A stretch of 64,000 nucleotides of DNA from contig JAKLJI010000008.1 in the NCBI GenBank assembly GCA_023151275.1, forward strand, positions 61,161 to 125,160. The letters run 5' to 3'. Shown piece after piece: positions 16,837-25,518 of this stretch (within the stretch, counting starts at the first letter, position 1; every line of letters starts with the position of its first letter). The notes beneath the pieces were generated by a model. The model saw only the letters and a list, made by a program, of their open reading frames with translations, did no database searches and was not told the DNA's origin. Position numbers and translations under genes: made by a program. This stretch comes from Bacteroidia bacterium. GTDB taxonomy: Bacteria > Bacteroidota > Bacteroidia > UKL13-3.

Positions 16837-18501
16837 ATGAAGTCAGATATTGAAATTGCCCATGAGGCAAGTCTTCAGCGAATTGAAAAGATTGCTGCGG
16901 CTTACGGAATTCAAGAAGAACAACTTGAAACCTACGGAAAATATAAAGCCAAAGTGAATGTGCAGTTTGATGAGCAAAAAATTGCGCAATCCAAATTGAT
17001 TCTGGTTACAGCAACCACGCCCAACAAAAGCGGTTCAGGTAAAACAACTACATCTATTGCTCTGGCTCAGGGCCTCAATAAAATTGGAAAGAAGGCCGTT
17101 CTTGCCCTTCGAGAACCCTCTTTGGGTCCATGTTTTGGGATGAAGGGTGGTGCCGCCGGCGGAGGTTATTCGCAGGTATTGCCCATGGAAGATATCAACC
17201 TGCATTTTACAGGTGATTTTCACGCAATAACTTCAGCCAATAATACACTTGCCGCCCTGGTTGATAATTACAATTACTTCAACAAAGGTTCAGTTAAGGC
17301 GCTTAAGCAAATCGTTTGGCGCAGGGTGCTTGATGTAAACGACCGTTCTTTACGCTATATTCTTTCCGGTTTAAATGGAGCCACCAATGGTATTCCTGCT
17401 GAAACCGGATTTGATATTACCCCGGCTTCCGAAATCATGGCCATTTTCTGTTTGTCGGTTTCCTTGGAAGATTTGAGGAACAGAATCGACAATATTTTAC
17501 TGGGTTATACCTACGAGAATCAACCATTTTTTGTAAAGGATTTGGGAGTAGGCGGCTCCTTGGTGGCCTTGTTAAAGGATGCATTTATGCCCAACCTGGT
17601 TCAAACCATTGAAGGCGGTGCGGCCTTTATTCACGGCGGACCTTTTGCCAATATTGCCCACGGATGTAATTCAATAATGGCAACCAAAGCTGCCATGCAG
17701 TACGGCGAGTATGCCATTACCGAAGCAGGTTTTGGTGCAGATTTGGGTGGAGAGAAATTTCTTAATATCAAGTGTCGCCAGTTGGGATATCGTCCTGCTG
17801 CATCTGTTCTTGTTACCACCACTCAATCCTTGAAGTTGCATGGAAAGGTTGATGAAAAGCTTATCAAACAACCCAACCTGGAAGGTTTGAAGCTTGGCTT
17901 GAAAAACCTGGAGCGTCATGTTGAAAATCTTCAAGGATTCGGACAGCCTGTTCTGGTTGCATTGAATAAATTCGGTTTCGATACCGAAGAAGAAATTGCA
18001 TATCTTGAATCGTGGTGCAAGGAAAAAGGAACGCATTTCTGCATCAACGAAGGTTTTGCCAGAGGCGGAGAGGGAGCAATGGAGTTGGCCTCGAAACTGG
18101 TTGAAATCTGCGAAAACACGCCATCAACCCCAATTAACCATACCTACGAAATGGAAGATACCATTGAGGTAAAATTGGAGAAAATTGTAAAAACCATTTA
18201 TCGGGGTGCCGGAATTGCTTTTGGAAAGAATGCCAAAACCGCCCTCAAGAAAATAAAAGAAATGGGTGGCGATAAAATGCCGGTATGTATTGCAAAAACA
18301 CAATTCTCATTTACAGATAATGCCGCAAAAACCGGTGTTGAATCCGGCTTTACCATAACATTTGAGAACCTGGTTCTAAACCATGGAGCCGGTTTTGTTG
18401 TTGCTGTTGCTGGTGAGATTATGAGAATGCCCGGTTTACCGAAAGAGCCTGCTGCCATGCAAATTGATGTGGTTGACGGAGAAATAACCGGTTTAAGTTA
18501 G
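16837..18501 (+). CDS. fhs: Formate--tetrahydrofolate ligase
   Basis: A 554-aa enzyme that makes 10-formyl-THF from formate, THF and ATP. The P-loop is TTPNKSGSGKTTT, and FGMKGGAAGGGYSQVLPMEDINLHFTGD contains the family hallmark. The C-terminal part has the conserved VAVAGEIMRMPGLPKEPAA. ATG 16837 (MKSDIEIAHEAS) is the family-like start; the ATT/ATG-free extension to 16813 is not needed. It follows rocD by 82 bases and precedes the aldehyde dehydrogenase by 14, suggesting a shared transcript with the latter. Confidence 0.96.
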   Translation: MKSDIEIAHEASLQRIEKIAAAYGIQEEQLETYGKYKAKVNVQFDEQKIAQSKLILVTATTPNKSGSGKTTTSIALAQGLNKIGKKAVLALREPSLGPCFGMKGGAAGGGYSQVLPMEDINLHFTGDFHAITSANNTLAALVDNYNYFNKGSVKALKQIVWRRVLDVNDRSLRYILSGLNGATNGIPAETGFDITPASEIMAIFCLSVSLEDLRNRIDNILLGYTYENQPFFVKDLGVGGSLVALLKDAFMPNLVQTIEGGAAFIHGGPFANIAHGCNSIMATKAAMQYGEYAITEAGFGADLGGEKFLNIKCRQLGYRPAASVLVTTTQSLKLHGKVDEKLIKQPNLEGLKLGLKNLERHVENLQGFGQPVLVALNKFGFDTEEEIAYLESWCKEKGTHFCINEGFARGGEGAMELASKLVEICENTPSTPINHTYEMEDTIEVKLEKIVKTIYRGAGIAFGKNAKTALKKIKEMGGDKMPVCIAKTQFSFTDNAAKTGVESGFTITFENLVLNHGAGFVVAVAGEIMRMPGLPKEPAAMQIDVVDGEITGLS

Positions 18502-18515
18502 AATTTAATTAATTG

Positions 18516-19892
18516 ATGAGACCCTACGAGAGTATAAACCCCTTTACCGGCGAGCTGGATGCCGCCTTTGATTTTCTTCAACCCGATGAAGCTGATATTA
18601 TCCTTGAAAAAGGACATGTAGCTTTTCAAACCTGGCGCAAGCTAGGCTTTGCCGAAAGGGGTTTATACATCAAAAAGTTGGGCGAATTGCTGCGCGAACA
18701 TGCAGATGAATTGGCGGTTTCTGCCAGCTTTGAAATGGGCAAACTTTTGCCTCATGCCAAAGCAGAAGTGCTAAAATCGGCAATGGTTTGTACCTATTGT
18801 GTTGAAGAAGGTCATAAGGTACTAGAGCCCAAAACACGTCCTGCCGATAAAGGAATTATGGTAGAGCAAGCCTGGAAACCGCTGGGTTTGGTTCTGGGAA
18901 TTTATCCTTGGAATTTTCCTTACTGGCAAGTTATTCGGAGTGCGGTTCCAGCTTTGATGGCTGGAAATACCATTTTGGTAAAACCTGCTCCCAATGTTCC
19001 GGCTTCTTCCATAAAGTTGCAGGAATTGTTTGATAAGGCCGGATTTCCGGAAGGTGTTATTCAAACCATTTTCCCTTCGGATGATTTGATTGCGGGTATT
19101 ATTTCCGATAAACGCATTGTCGCCGTTTCTCTTACCGGAAGTGAACGGGCAGGCTCGGCTGTTGGCGCCTTGGCCGGAAAGGCAATCAAACCCATTGTAC
19201 TCGAATTGGGTGGCAGCGATGCATTTATTATCCGTGAAGATGCCAATATCGACCAATTGATGGAACAAGCTGTTTTTTCGCGGTTCCAAAACAATGGTCA
19301 AAGCTGTGTTGCCGCAAAACGGTATTTGGTGCATGAATCGCTTTACGAATCTTTTTTAGCAAAACTGATAGAAAGAGTAAAGAATTTAAAGATGGGCGAT
19401 CCTATGGATTCTTCCACCACCATCGGTCCCCTTGCACGTTTTGATTTGAAAGAGCTTCTGGCTACTCAGGTTGATGACTCCATTCAATCGGGGGCACGTT
19501 TGGTTTATCAGCAAACTGATTTACCTGAATCTGGATTCTTTTATCCGCCAACCATCCTAGCCGATATTCCTGAGCATGCCAGGGCCTTCCGCGAGGAAAT
19601 GTTTGGTCCGGTACTCTCTTTATATTCCTTCAAAACAGATGAAGAGGCGGTGAAATTAGCAAATGCTACAGCCTATGGCTTGGGTTGCAGTATCTGGACA
19701 TCCAACTTGAGCAAAGCACGCGAAATGGGAGAGGATATTGAATCGGGAATGGTGTATTTCAACCAGATTGTAAAAAGCGATGTGCGCTTTCCTTTTGGAG
19801 GATGCAAAAACTCAGGCTTTGGTAGAGAATTGGGAGAAGAAGGTTTGAAAGCCTTTTGCCAGTTGAAAACCACCTGGTTTAAAGAGCAATAG
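18516..19892 (+). CDS. NAD(P)-dependent aldehyde dehydrogenase (succinate-semialdehyde type)
   Basis: A 458-aa aldehyde dehydrogenase. Visible catalytic features are PWNFPYWQVIRSAVPALMAGN, the cofactor-binding SLTGSERAGSAVG, the general-base glutamate in LELGGSDAF and the nucleophile in NNGQSCVAAKR. The length and PYESINPFTGE N-terminus match the gabD/sad group, so succinate semialdehyde is the likely but unproven substrate. I used ATG 18516; a TTG directly precedes it. It starts 14 bases after fhs. Confidence 0.9.
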   Translation: MRPYESINPFTGELDAAFDFLQPDEADIILEKGHVAFQTWRKLGFAERGLYIKKLGELLREHADELAVSASFEMGKLLPHAKAEVLKSAMVCTYCVEEGHKVLEPKTRPADKGIMVEQAWKPLGLVLGIYPWNFPYWQVIRSAVPALMAGNTILVKPAPNVPASSIKLQELFDKAGFPEGVIQTIFPSDDLIAGIISDKRIVAVSLTGSERAGSAVGALAGKAIKPIVLELGGSDAFIIREDANIDQLMEQAVFSRFQNNGQSCVAAKRYLVHESLYESFLAKLIERVKNLKMGDPMDSSTTIGPLARFDLKELLATQVDDSIQSGARLVYQQTDLPESGFFYPPTILADIPEHARAFREEMFGPVLSLYSFKTDEEAVKLANATAYGLGCSIWTSNLSKAREMGEDIESGMVYFNQIVKSDVRFPFGGCKNSGFGRELGEEGLKAFCQLKTTWFKEQ

Positions 19893-19894
19893 CC

Positions 19895-20062
19895 CTAGAG
19901 TTTGCCACTCTTTTTTAGCCAGGTGATAAAAAATACAATGGCAAGAATAAAGAACATGTAGGCTTTATCTTTTACAAAATGCTCAAAAAAGGCAATCCAA
20001 AAACCTACTGCCAACGAGGCAATACTTAAAATAAGCCAATTGCGAAGTATCCAGCGGTCCAT
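19895..20062 (-). CDS. Small two-helix membrane protein downstream of lptC
   Basis: A 55-residue ORF beginning MDRWILRNWLILSIASLAVG, with two hydrophobic segments (about residues 6-26 and 36-49) separated by EHFVKDKAY, and a basic end KKSGKL. Its ATG overlaps the lptC stop codon by one base (TAATG), so it is translationally coupled to lptC. Its TAG lies three bases beyond the stop of the convergent aldehyde dehydrogenase gene. It is too short for most gene callers. Function unknown; an accessory to LPS transport is only an inference from linkage. Confidence 0.7.
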   Translation of the reverse strand: MDRWILRNWLILSIASLAVGFWIAFFEHFVKDKAYMFFILAIVFFITWLKKSGKL

Positions 20063-20598
20063 TATTGCTTTACGTAAACGATTCCTTTAATATTAAATAT
20101 CTTCGGCTTCTTGAAGTCGGTTTTGGTTTCTAAACCTGTTCCGTAAATGATTTTGTCTGGCGAATGAATGCTCACAAATTTATCGGTTCTGATAATATCC
20201 GTTTTCTCATCCCATATCAATTCTTCGGTACGAATGGTATCGCCTTGGTCATTTACCACCAGCACATTTTTCTTCACAGTCAAAGTCCTGTCGCGTTCAT
20301 CCCGGATAGCATAATCCGATTTGAGGTAGGAACTGGTATCACCTTGTTCATTGAAAAAGGTGGCAAAAATTCCTTTTTTCATAATGGATTGCATCCGTTC
20401 TTCATTGCTATACCTCTCCAGTTGAGGAGCAATAACAGTGGCTTTTAGGTTTCCACTGTCGGTGTATTGTATGGTAATGTCTTCCCCTTTTTCAACGGGA
20501 AGAGGACCTGCACTGGCAGAAATTTTTACCTTATCCACCTCTTTCCCTCCACAGGAAATCAGGAATAAAAGCACAAATGGAACGAGTAGTTTAGTCAT
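20062..20598 (-). CDS. lptC: LPS export periplasmic lipoprotein LptC
   Basis: A 178-aa protein starting MTKLLVPFVLLFLISCGG, a lipoprotein signal with Cys about residue 16. The body has the LptC features IQYTDSGNLKATVIAPQLERY and the beta-jellyroll repeats around ERDRTLTVKKNVLVVN and YGTGLETKTDFKKPKIFNIKG. LptC bridges the LptBFG extractor and LptA in moving LPS across the periplasm. ATG 20598 is chosen because it starts the signal peptide; it overlaps the end of the barrel-protein gene by eight bases. Confidence 0.88.
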   Translation of the reverse strand: MTKLLVPFVLLFLISCGGKEVDKVKISASAGPLPVEKGEDITIQYTDSGNLKATVIAPQLERYSNEERMQSIMKKGIFATFFNEQGDTSSYLKSDYAIRDERDRTLTVKKNVLVVNDQGDTIRTEELIWDEKTDIIRTDKFVSIHSPDKIIYGTGLETKTDFKKPKIFNIKGIVYVKQ

Positions 20599-21961
20599 AC
20601 CTGTATCGCAAAAACCAGCGGTCACTAAAGGTAATTCCCAGTATTATTCTGAAGTAATTTTCCTCCAACAGATTATTGCTTTTACTTCCCCTCTGCACAT
20701 ATTCCATGCCAATATTCAACTTGGAGCCCAGTCGCGAAAGTGGCGCGCCAATTCCGGCACTTACACCCCATTCATTCATTCCGGTTCCGTTCACATACAC
20801 ATTGGTTTGGTCGAAACGAAAACCGGCACGGTACTCCAACCTTTTCAGGATTTTCTTATTGTCTAATGGGTCTGGACAAAAATAGCCGCCAACTCTAAAA
20901 CCATAAGCATCTCTCAGGGAATCGTTTTGGCCAAATGCCGTAAATCCTGACCAGGCTGTATGGTGGTAATCACCGGCAATCATCCAATAATCAGGTTTAC
21001 CTATGCTGAATCCAATTTTTAAACTTGCCGGATAATGAATGGTTCCGGTTTTCAAGGTTTTATTTTCAACGGTATCCTTTGAACCACTCAGTGCGCCGTT
21101 AGGTAGAGTCCGTAATAAGTATTCTTCATCGCCAGCCAGGTTTGCTTCAAGCTGATAATTTCCTCCCAAGGTGAAAACCAAGGAATCAAACCGACTGATG
21201 TTCCGTGTTACTTTCTTGCTTTTTTCGTCCGCTGGATTTTCTAAAACTTCAACGCCTTTGCGGGTTACTTTGAATTTTATTTTTCCCTGATACTGCAAGC
21301 CCAACTCGGTAAGTAAGCCGGAAGTATAACTTCCACGGTCTTCATTCAAATTAAACATGTTGTATTGAGAGGGAATGAACAATTGTGTAGTTCGGGTTCC
21401 TCGTCCAAATACATAGCCCAAATTTGCACCGGCAGAAAGTCCTTTGTACACATTCATCCCATAACCAATATGCACCTTACTCAAACCGCCTCGTCCACTA
21501 AAAATATAACTTGCCGGAATAGAAAAGGTGTCGTTTGGAATGGTAAACGAAGAGGTAATATCGTAGCCAATGGAGGTAAATGGAGATAGTCCAAACGATA
21601 ATCCTGCTCCGCCTTTGTTGGCTAGTGGAACTGCAAAATTGAGGTAACTTAGCCAGGCATTGTTCACCTGTGTGGTTGCCGTATTGCTGGTAAAGGTGCC
21701 AAAACTCAAAGCTCCACCGGCTTCAATAACCGTGGTTCGAATGGCACTATACGATGCCGGATTTTGCCAGTTGATTAAGGTTGGTCGTCTGATGCCTTGA
21801 TTTACACCTCCCATCGAAAATTGGGAAGCATTGCCTGTACTCACAGATTCTCCCAATCCAATAACAGAATAGGGCGAGCGTGTAATGTTTTGAGCCGATA
21901 GCGAAGAGCCACCAAGGAAGGCAGCCATGAGATAAATTAGCTTAAGCTTTCTGCCCCACAT
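20591..21961 (-). CDS. FadL/OmpP1-like outer-membrane beta-barrel protein
   Basis: A 456-aa protein with a signal peptide ending SSLSAQ. The mature start NITRSPYSVIGLGE ... SMGGVNQGIRRPTLINWQNPASYSA is like the N-terminus of FadL-type barrels of this phylum, and the rest alternates beta strands to a terminal aromatic FSDRWFLRYRYD. It lies in a minus-strand block between coaX (20-base overlap) and lptC (8-base overlap). Substrate is unknown. Confidence 0.75.
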   Translation of the reverse strand: MWGRKLKLIYLMAAFLGGSSLSAQNITRSPYSVIGLGESVSTGNASQFSMGGVNQGIRRPTLINWQNPASYSAIRTTVIEAGGALSFGTFTSNTATTQVNNAWLSYLNFAVPLANKGGAGLSFGLSPFTSIGYDITSSFTIPNDTFSIPASYIFSGRGGLSKVHIGYGMNVYKGLSAGANLGYVFGRGTRTTQLFIPSQYNMFNLNEDRGSYTSGLLTELGLQYQGKIKFKVTRKGVEVLENPADEKSKKVTRNISRFDSLVFTLGGNYQLEANLAGDEEYLLRTLPNGALSGSKDTVENKTLKTGTIHYPASLKIGFSIGKPDYWMIAGDYHHTAWSGFTAFGQNDSLRDAYGFRVGGYFCPDPLDNKKILKRLEYRAGFRFDQTNVYVNGTGMNEWGVSAGIGAPLSRLGSKLNIGMEYVQRGSKSNNLLEENYFRIILGITFSDRWFLRYRYD

Positions 21962-22655
21962 TGAACTTTAATATTTGGTACAATCCGTACATGATTAATT
22001 GAGAATGCGCAAATAACGGGCTTTTGACCTGCTTTGACAACATGGAACTATCGCCACCGGTTAAGAGCAGTTGCAAAGTGCCGGTCTTTTCCAGAGTCGT
22101 TTGGTAAAATCCATCTATTTCTAAGGCCAATCCCATCAGCGCACCTGCCAACAAAGATTCTTGTGTGCTCTTTCCCGGCCAAACCATTTCCTGCTTCGGG
22201 TCTGCCAACGGAAGTCGTCCTGTATATTCATGCATGGCTTGTAAACGCATGTTGAGTCCCGGACTTATTGCCCCACCTTCATAATAGCGACCATTTAACA
22301 GCAAATCATAGGTAACACAGGTGCCGGCATCCACCACCAGACAATTTTCTCCAGGAAAGTAAACCTGCGCTGCTGCTACCAAGGCTTTTCGGTCGGCTCC
22401 CAAAGTTTGGGGAGTTTTGTATCGGTTTTCAAAGGGAAGTTTTAGGTTTTGATCCAAGTGCCAACAGTTTTCCCAGTCAGCTAAAAAATCCAGCTGCTTC
22501 TTGCTCACATTGCTAATTAGGAGTGGCAGTTTTTCTGGTTTTTGTTCTAGCCAGGCCTCCAGCGAATTTACTTCAAGAAAGGCTTGAATCTCCGAGCCTG
22601 AAAACCGCGCAATGCGTGTTCGTGTATTTCCTATATCTGCAACCCAGGCTTCCAT
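21942..22655 (-). CDS. coaX: Type III pantothenate kinase
   Basis: A 237-aa CoaX, which phosphorylates pantothenate in the first step of coenzyme A synthesis. Motifs are DIGNTRTRIARF (phosphate 1), GADRKALVAAA, VVDAGTCVTYD (phosphate 2), GGAISPGLNMR and the adenosine-site LLLTGGDSS. The start codon overlaps the birA stop by one base, a common pairing of coaX with birA. Confidence 0.95.
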   Translation of the reverse strand: MEAWVADIGNTRTRIARFSGSEIQAFLEVNSLEAWLEQKPEKLPLLISNVSKKQLDFLADWENCWHLDQNLKLPFENRYKTPQTLGADRKALVAAAQVYFPGENCLVVDAGTCVTYDLLLNGRYYEGGAISPGLNMRLQAMHEYTGRLPLADPKQEMVWPGKSTQESLLAGALMGLALEIDGFYQTTLEKTGTLQLLLTGGDSSMLSKQVKSPLFAHSQLIMYGLYQILKFNVGQKA

Positions 22656-23395
22656 TAGTGTATAAAGGCTATTTCTTTGTTTGCAAAACTTTGCACTTCA
22701 TCATTCACCAAAATATGCAATTTCCCCAGCTGGCCAATGCCAAGTATTTCACCTTCAAAAATTTCAGTTCCCTTGCTAAATTTCAAAAGCTCACCTTTGC
22801 CCCATAAACTGCTTTCGTAGGCCTGTTTCAGCTGCTCGCGCTTGCCAAGTTTTAACCACGAATACGTTTTTGCCAACTCTGCACTCAGGTATTCCCGAAC
22901 TTCTTTTCGGTCAAATTCCCTCCCACAAATTCCAGCCAGCGAGCCGGCTTTCTCATGCGAAAATGTGAGCTGATTAATATTCAATCCAATACCGCAAACC
23001 GAACTTCTTAACTTGCTACCTTGCAAACTGTTTTCAATTAAAATCCCCGCAATTTTTTTGCCGTTTACATAACTATCATTCGGCCATTTTATCCAGGTTT
23101 TCTGTTCCGTAAAATGCGAAACAACCTGTTTAACTGCCACACAAACAGCCAAATTGAGCCACATTTGTTCATCGGGCTTCAAAAAATTGGGGTAAAATAA
23201 GTAGCTAATCAGCAGGTTTTTTCCCGGTTCCGATTCCCAGCTATTTTCCTGTTGCCCTTTTCCCTTCAGCTGATAATCGGTATAAAGGGCCGTGCCTTCC
23301 ACCAATTTTTTAGAAAGTTCCTCCGTTTTCAGCGCCTCATTTGTCGATGCGCAGGAGTCGAGATAAATGTAGTTTGAACCGTTAAAAACAGGCAT
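22655..23395 (-). CDS. birA: Biotin--[acetyl-CoA-carboxylase] ligase
   Basis: A 246-aa biotin protein ligase of the short type, lacking the N-terminal DNA-binding domain. Motifs are DSCASTNEALK, a GKGQQENSWESEPGKNLLIS segment (a divergent GRGRxGRxW loop), KWPNDSYVNGKKIAGILIE, and VCGIGLNIN. It attaches biotin to carboxylase carrier proteins. It heads the minus-strand block coaX-barrel-lptC and is divergent from rsfS. Confidence 0.94.
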   Translation of the reverse strand: MPVFNGSNYIYLDSCASTNEALKTEELSKKLVEGTALYTDYQLKGKGQQENSWESEPGKNLLISYLFYPNFLKPDEQMWLNLAVCVAVKQVVSHFTEQKTWIKWPNDSYVNGKKIAGILIENSLQGSKLRSSVCGIGLNINQLTFSHEKAGSLAGICGREFDRKEVREYLSAELAKTYSWLKLGKREQLKQAYESSLWGKGELLKFSKGTEIFEGEILGIGQLGKLHILVNDEVQSFANKEIAFIH

Positions 23396-23440
23396 TTGGT
23401 TGAAAAAGCGTAATTTGCGCGAAATTTACTTCTTTTCAGC

Positions 23441-23986
23441 ATGGCCAAAAGCACCACCGAAAAAACACCCGTTAAAAAATCAGCAGCTAAGAAAGCCGCT
23501 GCCAAAAAAACTTCCGCAAAAAAAGCTGCCCCTAAAAAATCTGCTCCTAAAAAAGTTGCTGCCAAAAAGGTAGCCAATACCGACGAAAAGCCTCTTAAAG
23601 CCAAAAAAGCTGCTTCAAAGGTTGAGAAGCTCGACGAAGGAACCCTGCTTGCGCTAACCGTTGCTCAGGGTATGTACGAGAAAAAGGCCGAAGATATTCG
23701 TATCCTCGATATGCGTAAAGTACCGGGCGCCTCTGCCGATTTCTTTGTAATTTCAAGTGCATCAAACGACAAACAGGTAGAAGCCATTTCCCGCAGTTTG
23801 GAAGAGGAAGTGAAAAAACACCTTGGGCAAACCCCATGGCACCGCGAAGGTTACGAAAATCTGGAGTGGGTGCTAACTGATTATATCGACGTGGTTGCTC
23901 ACGTTTTCCAGAAAGAACAACGCGATTTCTACGACATCGAGGGACTTTGGGGCGATGCCATCGAAGTGCCATTCAAAGGAAAATAA
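23441..23986 (+). CDS. rsfS: Ribosome silencing factor RsfS with basic N-terminal extension
   Basis: A 181-aa protein. Residues about 65-180 are the RsfS/YbeB domain, with ILDMRKVPGASADFFVISSA, HREGYENLEWVLTDYIDVVAHVF and YDIEGLWGDA. RsfS binds L14 of the 50S subunit and blocks subunit joining under starvation. Residues 1-62 are an added Lys/Ala/Pro-rich tail with AAKK-type repeats, like histone H1-type or ribosomal basic tails; this is not in typical 110-residue RsfS. The tail may add RNA or nucleic-acid affinity, but that is inferred. Confidence 0.92.
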   Translation: MAKSTTEKTPVKKSAAKKAAAKKTSAKKAAPKKSAPKKVAAKKVANTDEKPLKAKKAASKVEKLDEGTLLALTVAQGMYEKKAEDIRILDMRKVPGASADFFVISSASNDKQVEAISRSLEEEVKKHLGQTPWHREGYENLEWVLTDYIDVVAHVFQKEQRDFYDIEGLWGDAIEVPFKGK

Positions 23987-23990
23987 ATTC

Positions 23991-24019
23991 AAAAGCCATC
24001 ACACCCGATGGCTTTTTTG
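23991..24019 (+). terminator. Terminator after rsfS
   Basis: AAAAGCCATC (23991-24000) pairs with GATGGCTTTT (24007-24016) across a 6-base loop, followed by TTG. A clear rho-independent type. Confidence 0.9.
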
Positions 24020-24058
24020 TTTTAGGGCTTGCCCTTGCTAGTCAAAACCATCAACCCA

Positions 24059-24215
24059 ATCAAAATCCGTTTCGCAAGGGCCGGTGGCTCCGCTTGTACT
24101 CCGTTGTGCCTTTTGCTGGCGGCTGTATTGGCTGTGGTGGCTTCCGGTGGTCGCCTCCTCGCTCAAACAGCCGCCGCAAAAGTCCCATCCGGGGTACCGC
24201 TTCCCCACCTAAGCC
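24059..24215. repeat. GC-rich structured intergenic element, copy A
   Basis: A GC-rich block in an otherwise AT-rich spacer. It contains TCCGCTTGTACTCCG (24089-24103) near the left and CGGGGTACCGCT (24190-24201) near the right. Between them, 24110-24125 pairs with 24168-24182 to form a stem. The same two end motifs, and a similar inner stem, recur at 53640-53785 (copy B). No coding function is seen. Confidence 0.6.
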
Positions 24216-24230
24216 AGCATTCCAATTTTA

Positions 24231-24401
24231 AACCCGGATTATGCATTTGAACTTCGTCATGAGGGCCAAAATGCCAAAGAAATAGGCAGTTTCACGAGCA
24301 AGGCATAATGTATTGTTATGGTGAGTGAGAGAAACTGAGTTTACGCCCAATTTCACAGGTATTTTGGGCAGTAATAGATGGTCAAATGCGTATTCCGGGT
24401 T
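24231..24401. repeat. 171-bp imperfect inverted repeat in the rsfS-epimerase spacer
   Basis: 24231-24250 and 24382-24401 are inverted copies at 18 of 20 positions, and the pairing continues patchily inward (GGCCAAAAT / ATTTTGGGC). The whole 23987-24552 spacer (566 bases) holds no credible gene: it contains the terminator, GC-rich copy A and this inverted repeat. Confidence 0.55.
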
Positions 24402-24552
24402 AAACCTGCTTTCCAAATGAACAGGTTTAGATTCTCCCTTTTTGCACCTCAGTCACCCTTTTTTTTACTTTATCCTGCTCCTTTGCGGCTTTATCCCAAA
24501 GCCTTCTTTTAGGTTCAATCCTTTGCCTCAATTTTGCGCAAATTCTTTTCCA

Positions 24553-25467
24553 ATGATTACAATTCTAGGTGCCAATGGTGCCATTGCCAATCAACTTGCT
24601 TTCGAGCTGTTAACCCAAAAGAAACCGGTTCGCCTGGTTAGCCGAAATCCCAAACCGCTAAATCGGGGAGAGGTGCTTGTGAAGGCCAATTTATTGGATG
24701 CAACTCAGGTTAATGCAGCAGTTGCCGGTTCAAACTTGGTTTACTTAACTGCAGGACTTACCTATTCGAGCAAAGTTTGGCAAAAAGAATGGCCATTGCT
24801 TATGGAAAATGTTATTCGGGCCTGCCAATTGCATCAAGCGCGTTTGGTGTTTTTCGACAATGTCTACGCATATGGAAAGGTCAATGGTCCCATGACGGAA
24901 TCAACCCCTTACAATCCTTGCAGCAAAAAAGGAGAAGTGCGTGCGCAAATTGCCAATTTCCTTCAGCAGGAAATGGGAAACCAACAGCTCATTGCTCGTG
25001 CAGCCGATTTCATTGGTCAATCCCCCATGAGTTTTCTTTCCATCATGGTGTTTGAGCGACTTGCCCAAGGAAAATCCGCCCAATGGATGGTTGATCCCAA
25101 TCAGCCTCATACCTACACCTATATTCCCGATACCGGAAAGGCGCTCGATATCTTAGGTTCAAATCCGGAAAATTTTGGTCAGGTTTGGCATTTGCCATCC
25201 CATCCCGACCCCATTACCGGAACCGATTTGGTAAATCTTGCAGCTCAAGCCTTACAAACCCAGGCAAAGATTTCAACCATTCCAAAACCCATACTCTACC
25301 TGTTAGGATGGTTTGTTCCGGTAATCCGAGAAAGTTATGAGATGTTGTACCAATTGGACTCACCTTATCATTTTAACTCCCAAAAATTTAAGAATTCCTT
25401 CGGAGACCATGCTACGCCTATTCATCAAGCCATTCAAGCCACAGCCTTGGCCTATCAAAAACCTTAG
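24553..25467 (+). CDS. NAD-dependent epimerase/dehydratase family protein
   Basis: A 304-aa extended-SDR-type protein. The Rossmann motif MITILGANGAIANQLAFEL begins at ATG 24553, so the longer reading frame to 24442 is rejected. The active-site region has NVYAYGKVNGPMTE, a Tyr-x3-Lys-like pair, and SARAADFIGQ-type and HLPSHPDPITG segments of NAD(P)H-binding epimerases. The substrate cannot be told; neighbours (rsfS, DUF6029) give no hint. Confidence 0.82.
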   Translation: MITILGANGAIANQLAFELLTQKKPVRLVSRNPKPLNRGEVLVKANLLDATQVNAAVAGSNLVYLTAGLTYSSKVWQKEWPLLMENVIRACQLHQARLVFFDNVYAYGKVNGPMTESTPYNPCSKKGEVRAQIANFLQQEMGNQQLIARAADFIGQSPMSFLSIMVFERLAQGKSAQWMVDPNQPHTYTYIPDTGKALDILGSNPENFGQVWHLPSHPDPITGTDLVNLAAQALQTQAKISTIPKPILYLLGWFVPVIRESYEMLYQLDSPYHFNSQKFKNSFGDHATPIHQAIQATALAYQKP

Positions 25468-25518
25468 ATTTTATTAATTCGTTCAAAATTCTTTTATTTG
25501 GGTTCTTTTCTCACCTGA

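Noticed and set aside
23947..24250. ORFs crossing the rsfS terminator
   Set aside because: They run through a strong terminator and the GC-rich element; not credible genes.
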